Source: Cellulomonas massiliensis JC225 (GTDB lineage Bacteria; Actinomycetota; Actinomycetes; Actinomycetales; Cellulomonadaceae). From it: a stretch of DNA of 34,889 nucleotides. Made by a program: the position numbers and the translations under genes. The stretch lies in assembly GCF_000312005.1 (NCBI RefSeq), contig NZ_HE978588.1:600637-635525 (forward strand), read 5' to 3'. Below the pieces are notes generated by a model, which searched no databases, was not told the DNA's origin, and saw only the letters and a list, made by a program, of their open reading frames with translations. This document shows, piece by piece, positions 1-8,135 of the stretch (the stretch's first letter is position 1; the number at the start of each line of letters is the position of its first letter).

Positions 1-2439
1 AGCACCGCCGGGCACCTGCCGCCGTCGTGGCGCCGCTCGGCGACCGCGCTCGTCGGGCGCGACGAGGACGTCCGGCACGTCGAGGAGGCGCTGCGCGCGG
101 CCCCGCTCGTCACGGTCGTCGCCACCGGCGGCGCGGGCAAGACGCGCATCGCGGCGGAGGTCGCCCGCCGGGCGGCGGCGGAGGCGCCGGTGCGGGTCGT
201 CGAGCTCGCGGGCCTGCGCTCCGGAGCCGAGGTGCTGCCCGCCGTGCTGGCGGCGATCGGCGGCGGCGACGCGACGGCCGCGCACGCCGACCTGCAGCTC
301 GAGCGCCGGCTGATGTCCGAGTCGGAGCGGATCGGCGTCGCGGCGCAGGACCTGGACGGGCTGCTCGTCGTCGACAACTGCGAGCACGTGCTCACCGCGA
401 CGGCCGACGTGGTGGCGGAGCTGGTCGCCGTGACCCCGCCGGGGTTCGTCGTGCTCGCCACCAGCCGCGCGCCGCTGGGCGTCGTCGGCGAGGTCGTGCA
501 CCACCTCGAGGCGCTGCCCGACGACGACGCGCTTGCCCTGCTCGAGACCCGCGCGCGCGCCGGGCGCGCGACGCTCGGCTGGGACCGCGAGCGCGCGCTG
601 GAGCTGGTCCGCCGGCTGGACCGGCTGCCGCTCGCGATCGAGCTCGCCGCGGCCCGGCTCCGGTCGATGAGCGTGGACGACGTGCTCGACGGGCTGCGGG
701 ACCGGTTCGGGCTGCTCGACGACGCGCTGCGCGGCCTGCCGGAGCGGCACGCGAGCCTGTGGGCGATGGTCGACTGGTCGTGGACCCTCCTCGACGACAA
801 GGGACGCGAGCTGATCGACCGGCTCGCCGTCGTCCCGGCGCCGTTCACCGCGGAGACCGCCGCGGCCGTCGCGGGGCGTGGCCTGCTCGACGTCCGCCGG
901 GACCTCGCCGCGCTGGTCGACCAGTCGCTGCTCGTGCTCGACGAGGGCGAGGGGCCGCCGCGGTACCGCATGCTCGAGACGGTGCGCGAGTACGCCGGCA
1001 CGCGGCTCGACGCGTCCGGGCACCGTCCGCAGGCGATGGCGGGGCTCGTCGCGTGGGCCACGGAGCTCGCCGACGAGCAGCGGCCCCGGCTCGTCGGGCG
1101 GACGCAGGTCGCCGCCCTCGAGCGGTGCACCCGCGAGCAGGACTCGCTCGTCGCCGCGATGCGGTGGGCGCTGGAGCACGACGACGAGGCGTCGGCGCAC
1201 CGAGTGGCCGCGACGCTGTTCATGCTGTGGACGGTGCGAGGCCTGCACAGCGAGGTCATCGCCTGGACGCGGCGGCTCCTGTTCGCCGACGACGGCCCCG
1301 CGCGGGCCCGCTCCGCGCTGCTGCACGGGGAGGGCGAGCGCCGCGTGCCGGCCGACCCCCTCGTCATGACCGCCCTGCTCGGCGGGCTGAACTCCGGGAT
1401 CTCCGGGGAGCTGCGCTGCGGCGCGCTCGCGAAGCGGGTGCTCGAGCGCACGCTGCCCGCCCGGGCCGCGGAGCTCACGCCGCGCACGGCGGCCATCGCG
1501 TCCCTGTTCGAGGTGTTCGGGGACTTCGACCTCGCCGAGACGTCCTCCACCGCCGAGCGGCTCGAGGCGTCGGGCGACACCTACCTCGTCGCGCTCGGGC
1601 TGTTCCTGCGCGCGGCGGCGGAGGAGAACGCCGGCGAGCGGGACGCGGCCAGCGAGCACGCGCGCGAGGCGTACGCGGCCTTCGAGCGGATCGGCGACGA
1701 GTGGGGCATGGGCATGGCCGCCCAGGGCATCGGCCAGTGGGGCACGCAGCGCGACGACCCGGAAGCCGCGCACTGGCTCACCGTCGGCGCGCGCCACCTC
1801 GAGCTCGTCGGCGCGGCGCAGGACGCGCGCTCGGTGCGGGTCCTGCTCGACGTGCACCGCGCGGTGGACGGCGACGACGAGGCGCTGCGCCGGCTGGAGG
1901 CGCTGGCCGCCTCCCCGCAGTCGGAGCCGATTGACGTCGGGCAGGCGCTGCTGGGCCTCGCCGACGTGGCGCTGCGCCGCGGCGACCTGGCGGCCGCCCG
2001 GTCGCGGGGCGAGCAGGTGCTCGCCCAGCTGCGCTCCGGCGCCGTGCCGATGCCGCAGCCCCGCGTCGTGTTCGCGGTGGCCGCCGCCTCGCTGCTGCTG
2101 TTCACCGGCGGGCCCGAGGGCGTGGAGGTCGCGCGGGCCACGCTCACGCAGGCCGGCGCGGACGCGGTCGCGGCCGTCGACGCCCCGATGCTGGGCTCGC
2201 TCGCCCTCGGCTGGGCGCACCTCGAGGCCCACGCCGGCGACCCGCAGCGGGCGCGTGAGCTCTGGCGCCTGGGCATGCGGCTCGGGGCGCGGCTGGAGTC
2301 GGTGTTCGACCTCACGCTCGACGAGGTGGCGACCCGGGTGCTCGGCGACGCGGACGAGCGCCGCCGGCTGGCCGACGAGCTGCGCGGCGTGCCGGCCCGC
2401 GAGGCGGCCGGCCGTGTCCGGGCGCTCCTCGAGCTCTGA
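1..2439 (+). CDS. AfsR/SARP-like transcriptional regulator, NB-ARC ATPase and TPR part (5' truncated)
   Basis: The frame is open from base 1, so the true start lies upstream of the window. The visible 812 residues begin with a linker, then an 'LVGRDEDV' motif that usually opens the STAND/NB-ARC ATPase of these regulators. A Walker A (GGAGKTR, about residue 44) and a Walker B-like 'LLVVDNCEHVL' (about residue 121) follow. The 'RLDRLPLAIELAAARL' GxP-type motif comes next, then a winged-helix part ('WSWTLLDDKGRELIDRLAV'). The rest is alanine- and leucine-rich helical sequence typical of TPR-like sensor repeats. The DNA-binding and BTAD domains expected in an AfsR/SARP protein would be upstream, so I cannot tell SARP from LuxR/LAL type. 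Such regulators typically activate nearby transport or metabolite genes; the DrrAB-like exporter 2.0 kb away is a possible target. Family is fairly sure, subfamily less so. Confidence 0.85.
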   Translation, partial: STAGHLPPSWRRSATALVGRDEDVRHVEEALRAAPLVTVVATGGAGKTRIAAEVARRAAAEAPVRVVELAGLRSGAEVLPAVLAAIGGGDATAAHADLQLERRLMSESERIGVAAQDLDGLLVVDNCEHVLTATADVVAELVAVTPPGFVVLATSRAPLGVVGEVVHHLEALPDDDALALLETRARAGRATLGWDRERALELVRRLDRLPLAIELAAARLRSMSVDDVLDGLRDRFGLLDDALRGLPERHASLWAMVDWSWTLLDDKGRELIDRLAVVPAPFTAETAAAVAGRGLLDVRRDLAALVDQSLLVLDEGEGPPRYRMLETVREYAGTRLDASGHRPQAMAGLVAWATELADEQRPRLVGRTQVAALERCTREQDSLVAAMRWALEHDDEASAHRVAATLFMLWTVRGLHSEVIAWTRRLLFADDGPARARSALLHGEGERRVPADPLVMTALLGGLNSGISGELRCGALAKRVLERTLPARAAELTPRTAAIASLFEVFGDFDLAETSSTAERLEASGDTYLVALGLFLRAAAEENAGERDAASEHAREAYAAFERIGDEWGMGMAAQGIGQWGTQRDDPEAAHWLTVGARHLELVGAAQDARSVRVLLDVHRAVDGDDEALRRLEALAASPQSEPIDVGQALLGLADVALRRGDLAAARSRGEQVLAQLRSGAVPMPQPRVVFAVAAASLLLFTGGPEGVEVARATLTQAGADAVAAVDAPMLGSLALGWAHLEAHAGDPQRARELWRLGMRLGARLESVFDLTLDEVATRVLGDADERRRLADELRGVPAREAAGRVRALLEL

Positions 2440-2457
2440 CCGCGTCGCCGGCCGCCC

Positions 2458-3297
2458 TCACCGCGCCGGCGCAGCTCCCACCACGGCGAGCAGCTCCAGG
2501 CGCGCGTGGCTCTCGGAGCCCGGCACCGCCGTGTAGACGAGCAGGGAGTGGGCCTGCTCGGGGTCGTGCAGCACCTGGCACGTGAGCTCGAGGTACCCGA
2601 CGGTCGGGTGCAGGTAGCGCTTGGTCTCACGCGGCCGGAGGCCGACCTCCTGCCGGTCCCAGGCCTCGCGGAACTCCTCGCTGCGGGCGAGCAGCAGCTC
2701 GACGAAGCCCGCGGCGCGCGAGCCGGGGCCGCGGCGGCCCGCCACCTCGCGGAGCCCCGACGCGTACAGCCGGGAGTAGAACGCGTGGTCCTCGGGCGGG
2801 TGCATCGCCCGCGCGGCGGGGTCGGTGAACCACCGGTACCCGAGGCTGCGGGACGGCCCGGTGCGGACGCTCGCGTCGCCCAGCAGCGCCGCCCCGAGCG
2901 GCGACTGCCGCAGCGTCTCCCCGAGCTCGGTGACGACCTCGGCGGGCGTGTCGGCCAGCCGGTCCAGGACGCGCAGCATCCCCGGGCTCACGTGGTCCCC
3001 GCCGGGCCCCCGCGGCGGCGGCTGGTGCCCCGCGAGGCGGAACAGGTGGTCCCGCTCGTCCCGCGAGAGGTGCAGGCCCTGCGCGAGGGACGCGACCATC
3101 TGCTCGGACGGCTGCGGGCCGCGCTCGCGCTCGATCCGGGCGTAGTAGTCGGCCGAGAGGTGGCACAGGGCGGCGACCTCCTCGCGGCGCAGCCCGTCCG
3201 TCCGGCGGCGCACCCCGCGCGGCAGCCCCACGTCCTCGGGTTGCAGCGCGGCGCGCCGGGAGCGGAGGAACGCGGCCAGCCCGGGTCGGTCGATCAT
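2458..3297 (-). CDS. XRE-family regulator with MmyB-like ligand-binding domain
   Basis: This 279-residue protein starts with a helix-turn-helix at about residues 5-75, with the family pattern '[24 protein letters not shown]'. It continues with an MmyB-like PAS-type domain (about 100-270) that ends '[29 protein letters not shown]'. MmyB-type regulators bind a small, often fatty-acid-like ligand and usually repress an adjacent divergently transcribed oxidoreductase. That is the arrangement here, with a short-chain dehydrogenase starting 128 bp away on the other strand. The ATG is preceded by GAGGAT six bases upstream, which could act either as a -10 of a leaderless message or as a weak ribosome site. 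Its 3' end lies 18 bp from the end of the AfsR-like gene. A second paralogous module is at 15.4-17.9 kb. Confidence 0.9.
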   Translation of the reverse strand: MIDRPGLAAFLRSRRAALQPEDVGLPRGVRRRTDGLRREEVAALCHLSADYYARIERERGPQPSEQMVASLAQGLHLSRDERDHLFRLAGHQPPPRGPGGDHVSPGMLRVLDRLADTPAEVVTELGETLRQSPLGAALLGDASVRTGPSRSLGYRWFTDPAARAMHPPEDHAFYSRLYASGLREVAGRRGPGSRAAGFVELLLARSEEFREAWDRQEVGLRPRETKRYLHPTVGYLELTCQVLHDPEQAHSLLVYTAVPGSESHARLELLAVVGAAPAR

Positions 3298-3312
3298 CTC
3301 CGCATCCTCGCC

Positions 3313-3353
3313 GAGCCACGGCCCCCGCAGCCACGGATCGTCAGGCCGTGGCT
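3313..3353. promoter_or_regulatory. Inverted repeat in the MmyB regulator/SDR divergent promoter (candidate operator)
   Basis: The arms AGCCACGG (3329-3336) and CCGTGGCT (3346-3353) are perfectly complementary around a 9-base spacer. A further direct copy of GAGCCACGG lies at 3313-3321. The element sits between two divergent starts (3297 minus, 3426 plus), so autoregulation by the neighbouring XRE protein is the simplest reading. Binding is inferred. Confidence 0.5.
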
Positions 3354-3425
3354 GACGTCGCCGAGGTGCGTCACGGTAGGGGCGGGCACCGAGCCGGTGC
3401 CCTCCACCCGAGAGCAGGAGCCCCC

Positions 3426-4361
3426 ATGCCCCGCAGGCAGCCCGACGTCACCCTCCCCGACCTGACGGGCCGCAGGTCCGTCGTGACCGGCGCGAGCGAC
3501 GGGATCGGGCTCGTGATCGCGACCCGGCTCGCGGCCGCCGGCGCCGAGGTCGTCATGCCCGTGCGCAACGCCGACAAGGGCGAGGCCGCGGCCCAGCGGA
3601 TCCGCGACGAGCACCCCGGCGCCCGGGTGGTCCTCGAGGAGCTCGACCTGTCGTCCCTCGCGTCGGTCGAGAAGCTCGCGGCCCGGCTGCTCGACGACGG
3701 GGCGCCGATCCACCTGCTCGTCAACAACGCCGGCGTGATGACCCCGCCCGAGCGGCGGACCACGGCCGACGGCTTCGAGCTCCAGCTCGGGACGAACCAC
3801 CTGGGTCACGTCGCGCTGACCGGGCGCCTGCTGCCGCTGCTGCGGGACGGCCGCGCCCGCGTGACGACGCAGACGAGCATCGCGGCGCGCAGCGGCCCCA
3901 TGCGCTGGGAGGACCTCGACGAGGAGCACGACTACGACGCGATGCGCGCCTACCGGCGCTCGAAGCTCGCGTGCGCACTCTTCGGCCTCGAGCTCTCGCG
4001 CCGCAGCCGCGCGCAGGGCTGGGGGGTGACGAGCAACGTGTCGCACCCGGGCGTCGCGCCGACCAGCCTGCTGGGCGCCCGGCCGGAGCTCGGGCGGCCG
4101 GACGACACGCGCGAGGTCCGGACGATCCGCTGGCTGTCGGCGCGGGGCCTGCTGGTGGGGACCGTGCGCAGCGCGGCGCTGCCCGCCCTGCTCGCCGCGA
4201 CCGCGCCCGACGGCGACGGCGAGTTCTACGGCCCCACCTGGCCGGGCAGCGCGGGCGGCCCGCCGGGGCGGCACCGCCTGTGGGCCCCGCTGCGGAACAC
4301 CGAGGACGCCGCCCGCCTCTGGTCGCTCTCCGAGGAGCTCACCGGCGTCACCTTCGGCTGA
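3426..4361 (+). CDS. Short-chain dehydrogenase/reductase (SDR)
   Basis: This 311-residue SDR has all the family landmarks. The nucleotide-binding TGASDGIG is at residues 21-28 and NNAG at 100-103. The catalytic serine is in 'TQTSIAA' (about 151), with Tyr176 and Lys180 in 'AYRRSKLA'. An Arg in 'MPVRNADKG' after beta-2 suggests NADP(H) preference. The longer C-terminus with '[13 protein letters not shown]' resembles retinol-dehydrogenase-like or protochlorophyllide-reductase-like actinobacterial SDRs of unknown substrate. The start at 3426 was chosen because AGCAGGAG lies just upstream. The frame stays open further upstream but without a ribosome site and across the candidate operator. It is divergent from an MmyB-type regulator that probably controls it. 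Substrate unknown. Confidence 0.92.
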   Translation: MPRRQPDVTLPDLTGRRSVVTGASDGIGLVIATRLAAAGAEVVMPVRNADKGEAAAQRIRDEHPGARVVLEELDLSSLASVEKLAARLLDDGAPIHLLVNNAGVMTPPERRTTADGFELQLGTNHLGHVALTGRLLPLLRDGRARVTTQTSIAARSGPMRWEDLDEEHDYDAMRAYRRSKLACALFGLELSRRSRAQGWGVTSNVSHPGVAPTSLLGARPELGRPDDTREVRTIRWLSARGLLVGTVRSAALPALLAATAPDGDGEFYGPTWPGSAGGPPGRHRLWAPLRNTEDAARLWSLSEELTGVTFG

Positions 4362-4375
4362 GCCGCGGACGACAA

Positions 4376-4405
4376 GGCGCCCGCCGGCACGGACCGGCGG
4401 GCGCC
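4376..4405. terminator. Bidirectional hairpin terminator between convergent genes
   Basis: The 12-base arms GGCGCCCGCCGG and CCGGCGGGCGCC pair perfectly around a CACGGA loop. The hairpin lies 15 bp after the SDR stop and 12 bp after the ABC permease stop on the other strand. There is no long T tract, as is usual in high-GC actinobacteria. Confidence 0.75.
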
Positions 4406-4416
4406 TCGTCGCGACG

Positions 4417-5250
4417 TCAGACCTTCTTCTTGTACGCCCGCAGCGCCAGCGGCATGAACACCGCGACGAGCCCGACGCACCACGCGAGCGTCCACCAGAC
4501 GTGGTTCCCCATCGGCGTGCCGAGGAACAGCCCGCGCATCGACTCGACGAGGTGGGTGAGCGGGTTGACGTTGACGAACCCCTGCATCCAGCCGGGCAGG
4601 TCGCCCGTCTGCACGAAGACGTTCGAGCCGAAGCTCAGCGGCAGGATGAGCAGGAACATGATCCCCTGCACGGAGCCGGAGGTCCGGACGATCATGCCGA
4701 TCCACACGGACACCCAGCTGAGGCAGACGGCGAACAGGATGGCGAGCAGGCAGCCGGCGAGCATCTGCCCGACGTCGGTCTGGATCCGGAAGCCCATCGC
4801 GTAGCCCGTCGCCAGCGTGACGACGGTGACGATGACGTACCGCACGACGTCGCCGGTGACGGCGCCGAGCAGCGGTGCGATCCGCGGGATGGGCAGCGAC
4901 TTGAAGCGGTCGAAGATGCCCTTCTCCATGTCGGTGTTGAGGTTCACGCCGATGGCGATCGCCCCCTGCGCGATGGTCTGCGCGAGGATGCCGGGCAGCA
5001 GGAACAGCAGGTAGTCGCTCGTGCTGCCGGCGACGGCGTTGCCGAAGATCGTCACGAAGATGGCCAGGAAGATGATCGGCTGCAGCGTGACGTCGATCAG
5101 CGCCTCGGGCGTGCGCCACGTCTTGATGAGGCTGCGCCGCGTGAGCGCGGCGGTGTGCCGGACGAGCGCGAACGGCTTGCGCGGCCGCGCGGCGGCGGGC
5201 GCCGGGCCGCTCGGGACGGGCCGGCTGGGGCTCAGGGTCGTGGTGGTCAT
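4417..5250 (-). CDS. ABC-2 type exporter permease, DrrB-like
   Basis: This 277-residue integral membrane protein is the partner of the ATPase just upstream. A Pro/Arg-rich cytoplasmic N-terminus (1-45) is followed by about six hydrophobic segments, starting with 'PIIFLAIFVTIFG' and ending with 'TLAWCVGLVAVFMPLAL', and a basic tail (YKKKV). The motifs 'GIFDRFKSLPI' and 'NPLTHLVESMRGL' are hallmarks of the DrrB/ABC-2 family, which exports antibiotics or lipids. Its ATG overlaps the TGA of the ATPase gene (ATGA, 5247-5250), indicating translational coupling. The cargo cannot be read from sequence; no biosynthetic cluster is visible, so a general drug/xenobiotic role is inferred. Confidence 0.93.
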   Translation of the reverse strand: MTTTTLSPSRPVPSGPAPAAARPRKPFALVRHTAALTRRSLIKTWRTPEALIDVTLQPIIFLAIFVTIFGNAVAGSTSDYLLFLLPGILAQTIAQGAIAIGVNLNTDMEKGIFDRFKSLPIPRIAPLLGAVTGDVVRYVIVTVVTLATGYAMGFRIQTDVGQMLAGCLLAILFAVCLSWVSVWIGMIVRTSGSVQGIMFLLILPLSFGSNVFVQTGDLPGWMQGFVNVNPLTHLVESMRGLFLGTPMGNHVWWTLAWCVGLVAVFMPLALRAYKKKV

Positions 5251-6212
5251 GCCGCCACCTCCTCGTCGGACGCGGCCGTGCGGCCGGTGAGCGTGAAGAA
5301 CACCTCGTCGAGGCTCGGCAGGTGCAACGAGAGCTCCGTGACGGCGATCCCCGACGAGGCGAGGCGGGCGACGGCCTGCGTGAGCGCCTCGTCGCCGGCG
5401 ACCGGCACGGCGAGCATGCCGTTGCGGATCTCGTCCGCGCGGGCGCCGGCGGCGACCTCGGCGAGGATCGCGGCGGTCTCGGCGAGCCGGGCCGGGTCGG
5501 CGGGGCGGACCTCGAGCGTCTGGCCGCCGACGACGCGCTTGAGCCCGTCCGGGGTGTCGTGCGCGATGACGCGGCCGTGGTCGATGACGGTGATCTCGTC
5601 CGCGAGCGCGTCCGCCTCCTCGAGGTACTGCGTGGTCAGCAGCACGGTCGAGCCGTCGGCGACGAGCGAGCGCACGACGTCCCACATGTCCTCGCGCTTG
5701 GCGGGGTCGAGGCCGGTCGTCGGCTCGTCGAGGAAGATGACGTCGGGGCGCCCGACGAGGGACGCGGCGAGGTCGAGACGGCGGCGCATGCCGCCGGAGT
5801 AGGTCTTGGCGGGCCGGTCGGCGGCGTCGGTGAGGTCGAACCACTCGAGCAGCTCGGCGGCGCGCGCGCGGGCGCCGGCGCGGCCCAGCTCGAGCAGCGT
5901 GCCGAACAGCACGAGGTTCTGCCGACCGGTGAGGTCCTCGTCGACCGAGGCGTACTGGCCGGTCAGGCCGATGGACTGCCGGACGCGCTCGGCGTCGCGC
6001 ACGACGTCGAAGCCGTTGATGCGCGCCGAGCCGGCGTCCGGGGTGAGGAGGGTGGACAGGATGCGGACGGACGTCGTCTTGCCGGCGCCGTTGGGGCCGA
6101 GCACACCGAGCACGGTGCCGCGGCGGACGGAGAGGTCGACGCCCTGCAGCGCCTTCGTCCCTCCGAAGTGCTTGACGAGGCCCTCGGCCTCGATCACCAG
6201 GTCTGTGGTCAT
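5247..6212 (-). CDS. ABC transporter ATP-binding protein, DrrA-like
   Basis: This 321-residue ATPase energises the DrrB-like permease. Walker A GPNGAGKTT is at residues 39-47, the ABC signature YSGGMRRRLDLA at about 138-149, and Walker B VIFLDEPTTGLDP at 158-170. The C-terminal extension of roughly 100 residues ends in 'LPSLDEVFFTLTGR', a motif specific to DrrA-type exporters. I chose the ATG at 6212 (MTTDLVIEAEGL) because the upstream extension reads through the direct repeats. It has no Shine-Dalgarno; CACGGT lies six bases before the ATG, so the message may be leaderless. It is first in a two-gene operon with the permease. Confidence 0.95.
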   Translation of the reverse strand: MTTDLVIEAEGLVKHFGGTKALQGVDLSVRRGTVLGVLGPNGAGKTTSVRILSTLLTPDAGSARINGFDVVRDAERVRQSIGLTGQYASVDEDLTGRQNLVLFGTLLELGRAGARARAAELLEWFDLTDAADRPAKTYSGGMRRRLDLAASLVGRPDVIFLDEPTTGLDPAKREDMWDVVRSLVADGSTVLLTTQYLEEADALADEITVIDHGRVIAHDTPDGLKRVVGGQTLEVRPADPARLAETAAILAEVAAGARADEIRNGMLAVPVAGDEALTQAVARLASSGIAVTELSLHLPSLDEVFFTLTGRTAASDEEVAA

Positions 6213-6218
6213 GGGACC

Positions 6219-6276
6219 ACCGTGGGCCCCCGCGCTGACGCGCCGCTGACACGCCACCGACACGCGGCCGACGGGG
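6219..6276 (-). promoter_or_regulatory. 11-bp direct repeats and -10 of the DrrAB-like operon (SARP-type box candidate)
   Basis: Read on the minus strand, three 11-base units follow head to tail: GCGTGTCGGTG (6265-6255), GCGTGTCAGCG (6254-6244) and GCGCGTCAGCG (6243-6233). A weaker fourth lies at 6276-6266. The last unit ends 8 bases before CACGGT (6224-6219), which is followed by GGTCCC and the ATG. Direct heptamers with 11-bp periodicity just upstream of the -10 are the known binding pattern of SARP regulators. A link to the AfsR-like gene at 1-2439 is inference. Confidence 0.55.
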
Positions 6277-6309
6277 TGGTGCCGGCCTTGGCCTGATGCT
6301 CGCGGGGCG

Positions 6310-6609
6310 TCAGTCCCGGTCGTTGCGCCGGTCGGCGGGTGGCGCCGGGTTCGCTGCCCGGGAGAGCCCCCGCACGTACGCGCCGTCCTCGGCGCGCTGA
6401 CGCTCCCGCTCGCGCCGGGCCAGGTAGTCGACGCCGTCCGCGAGCCGGATCAGGCCGACGAGAGCCGCCACGAACGCGACGGTCCACGCCACCTGGCCCG
6501 CGACGGCGGCGGCGGTGTTGCCGGCACCGACCAGCTGGAGGAGGAACGCCGCCACGGCGAGCGCCGCGGCCAGGACGAACGGGGACTTCGACGTCTGCTG
6601 CTGCTCCAT
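6310..6609 (-). CDS. Small two-TM membrane protein of unknown function
   Basis: I do not recognise a named family in this 99-residue protein. A polar start (MEQQQTSKS) leads into two hydrophobic segments, 'FVLAAALAVAAFLLQLVGAG' and 'VAGQVAWTVAFVAALVGLIRL' (about residues 11-30 and 37-60). The charged C-terminus is rich in Arg and Glu (LARRERERQRAED) and may be helical in the cytoplasm. The start is supported by AGGGAG about 11 bases upstream. It lies downstream of the hspR operon, 78 bp away, and upstream of the exporter genes, 97 bp away. A conserved actinobacterial hypothetical is likely; no function is proposed. Confidence 0.7.
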   Translation of the reverse strand: MEQQQTSKSPFVLAAALAVAAFLLQLVGAGNTAAAVAGQVAWTVAFVAALVGLIRLADGVDYLARRERERQRAEDGAYVRGLSRAANPAPPADRRNDRD

Positions 6610-6642
6610 CGCGGCGGCGCTCCCTGGGGTCGCGGGTACAGG

Positions 6643-6660
6643 CGTGCCCAGAGTGGCACG
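6643..6660 (-). terminator. Weak hairpin after hspR
   Basis: CGTGCC and GGCACG pair around a 6-base loop, 27 bp past the hspR stop. The stem is only six pairs, so termination here is tentative. Confidence 0.3.
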
Positions 6661-6687
6661 GCCCGGTCGTCCGCGAGGCAGGTTCGG

Positions 6688-7119
6688 TCAGCCGCGGCCC
6701 GCGGGGCGCCAGAGGACGACGGGAGCACGGCCCGACTCGATCTGGGCCGGGCGGCGGGGCGTCGCGCCGGGGCGGTGGGCGACGACGTCGCCACTCCGGT
6801 CGGCGGTGAACACGCGTCGGCCGGGCTCGACGAACGAGCGCAGGAAGTCCACCTGCCGCTGCAGCCGCTCGACCTGCAGCTCGAGCTCGAGGATGCGCTT
6901 GATCCCGGCGAGGTTCACGCCCTCGTCGTGCGAGAGCCGCTGCACCTCGCGGAGCGCGGCGATGTCGCGCAGCGAGTACCGCCGGCCGCGCCCGCGGGTG
7001 CGGCCGGGCGAGACGAGCCCGAGCCGGTCGTACTGCCGCAGGGTCTGCGGGTGCATGCCGGCGAGCTCCGCGGCCACCGAGACGGGGAACCGCGGGGTGT
7101 CGTCGTGGGTGGGGGCCAT
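6688..7119 (-). CDS. hspR: Heat-shock repressor HspR (MerR family)
   Basis: This 143-residue MerR-type protein closes the dnaK operon. Residues 10-80 form the winged helix ('VSVAAELAGMHPQTLRQYDRLGLVSPGRTRGRGRRYS') with the HspR-typical HPQTLRQYDRLGLVSP sequence. A leucine-rich coiled coil (about 85-112, 'ILELELQVERLQRQVDFLRSF') follows. The C-terminus ends near 'PVVLWRP', matching the hydrophobic tail known in HspR. HspR binds HAIR operators together with DnaK and represses the operon until heat stress titrates DnaK; two HAIR sites lie upstream of dnaK. I chose the ATG at 7119 because the upstream extension overlaps dnaJ and is not conserved-looking. It starts 10 bp after dnaJ. Confidence 0.95.
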   Translation of the reverse strand: MAPTHDDTPRFPVSVAAELAGMHPQTLRQYDRLGLVSPGRTRGRGRRYSLRDIAALREVQRLSHDEGVNLAGIKRILELELQVERLQRQVDFLRSFVEPGRRVFTADRSGDVVAHRPGATPRRPAQIESGRAPVVLWRPAGRG

Positions 7120-7129
7120 CAGGGCCTCG

Positions 7130-8104
7130 TCACTGCCGCGCCGAGGCGAGCAGGCCGGCGCGCGGGTCCTCGCCCGAGGTCGCGATGCCGAACGCCTGCA
7201 CCGCCTCACGCGCGGCGGCGGTGAGCTTCTGCGGCACGACCACCTGCACCGTGACCAGCAGGTCGCCGGTCCCCCGCGACGTCGCGACGCCCTTGCCCTT
7301 GACGCGCAGCACGCGCCCGGACGGCGTCCCCTCGGGGATCCGCACCTTGACGGTCGACCCGTCGATCGTCGGGACCTCGATGGTGGCGCCCAGCGCCGCC
7401 TCGTCGAAGGCGACCGGGACGGTGATCCGCAGGTTGTTCCCGTCGAGCGAGAACACCGGGTGCGGCGTCACGTGCACGGTCACGACGAGGTCGCCCGCGG
7501 GCGCCCCGGCGTCGCCGGGCAGGCCCTTGCCGCGCAGGCGGATCTTCTGCCCGTCGCGCACGCCCGCCGGGATGCGGGCCTTGATGGACCGGCCGTCGAG
7601 GCCGAGCGTGACCTCGGAGCCCTCGACCGCCTGCCGGAACGGCAGGGTGACGGCGGCGGTCAGGTCGGCGCCGGGCTGCGGCCCGCGCTGGAACCCGCCG
7701 CCGCCCCCGAAGAGGCCTCCGAGCAGGTCCTCGAACCCGCCCGCGCCGGCCCCCGGGCCGCCCGTCTGGTACCGGACGCGCGAGCCGCCGCCCTGGCCGA
7801 ACATGCCGCCGAAGACGTCCTCGAAGCCGCCGGCCCCGCCCCGGCCGCCCGCGGTGAAGCGGGCGCCGCCGGTCATCGCGCGCAGCTGGTCGTACTGGCC
7901 GCGCTGCTCGGGGTCGGACAGCACGGAGTACGCCTCGCCGACGTCCTTGAACTCGGCCTCGGCCTTGGCGTTGCCCGGGTTGTGGTCCGGGTGCTTCTCC
8001 CGGGCCAGCTTGCGGTACGCCTTCTTGATCGTCGCGGCGTCCGCGTCCTTGGAGACGCCGAGCACCGCATAGAAGTCCTTCTCGAGCCAGTCCTGCCCGG
8101 TCAC
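7130..8104 (-). CDS. dnaJ: DnaJ-family co-chaperone lacking the zinc finger (type II / CbpA-like)
   Basis: This 324-residue J-protein stimulates the DnaK ATPase and delivers substrates. The J domain (about 10-73) has the HPD motif at 38-40. A Gly/Phe-rich linker runs from about 78 to 145 with repeated 'GGFEDVFGGMFG' and 'GGFEDLLGGLFG' units. The two beta-barrel C-terminal domains (about 150-300) include 'RIPAGVRDGQKIRLRGKG' and 'RIPEGTPSGRVLRVKGKG'. No CxxCxGxG repeats are present; the protein contains no Cys that could form the zinc centre, so it is class B. It starts with GTG at 8104, with GGAGGGA upstream. It lies 31 bp after grpE and 10 bp before hspR. In operon position it takes the place of the usual zinc-finger DnaJ1. 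Confidence 0.95.
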   Translation of the reverse strand: MTGQDWLEKDFYAVLGVSKDADAATIKKAYRKLAREKHPDHNPGNAKAEAEFKDVGEAYSVLSDPEQRGQYDQLRAMTGGARFTAGGRGGAGGFEDVFGGMFGQGGGSRVRYQTGGPGAGAGGFEDLLGGLFGGGGGFQRGPQPGADLTAAVTLPFRQAVEGSEVTLGLDGRSIKARIPAGVRDGQKIRLRGKGLPGDAGAPAGDLVVTVHVTPHPVFSLDGNNLRITVPVAFDEAALGATIEVPTIDGSTVKVRIPEGTPSGRVLRVKGKGVATSRGTGDLLVTVQVVVPQKLTAAAREAVQAFGIATSGEDPRAGLLASARQ

Positions 8105-8135
8105 GGCGCCTCCCTCCTTCTCGTCCTCGTGGTGA

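Noticed and set aside
27-1934. Long open frame (635 codons) overlapping the AfsR-like gene on the same strand
   Set aside because: It is Arg/Ala/Gly-rich with no motif and is an artefact of the GC-rich third position of the real frame (frame 1), which has the P-loop and Walker B.
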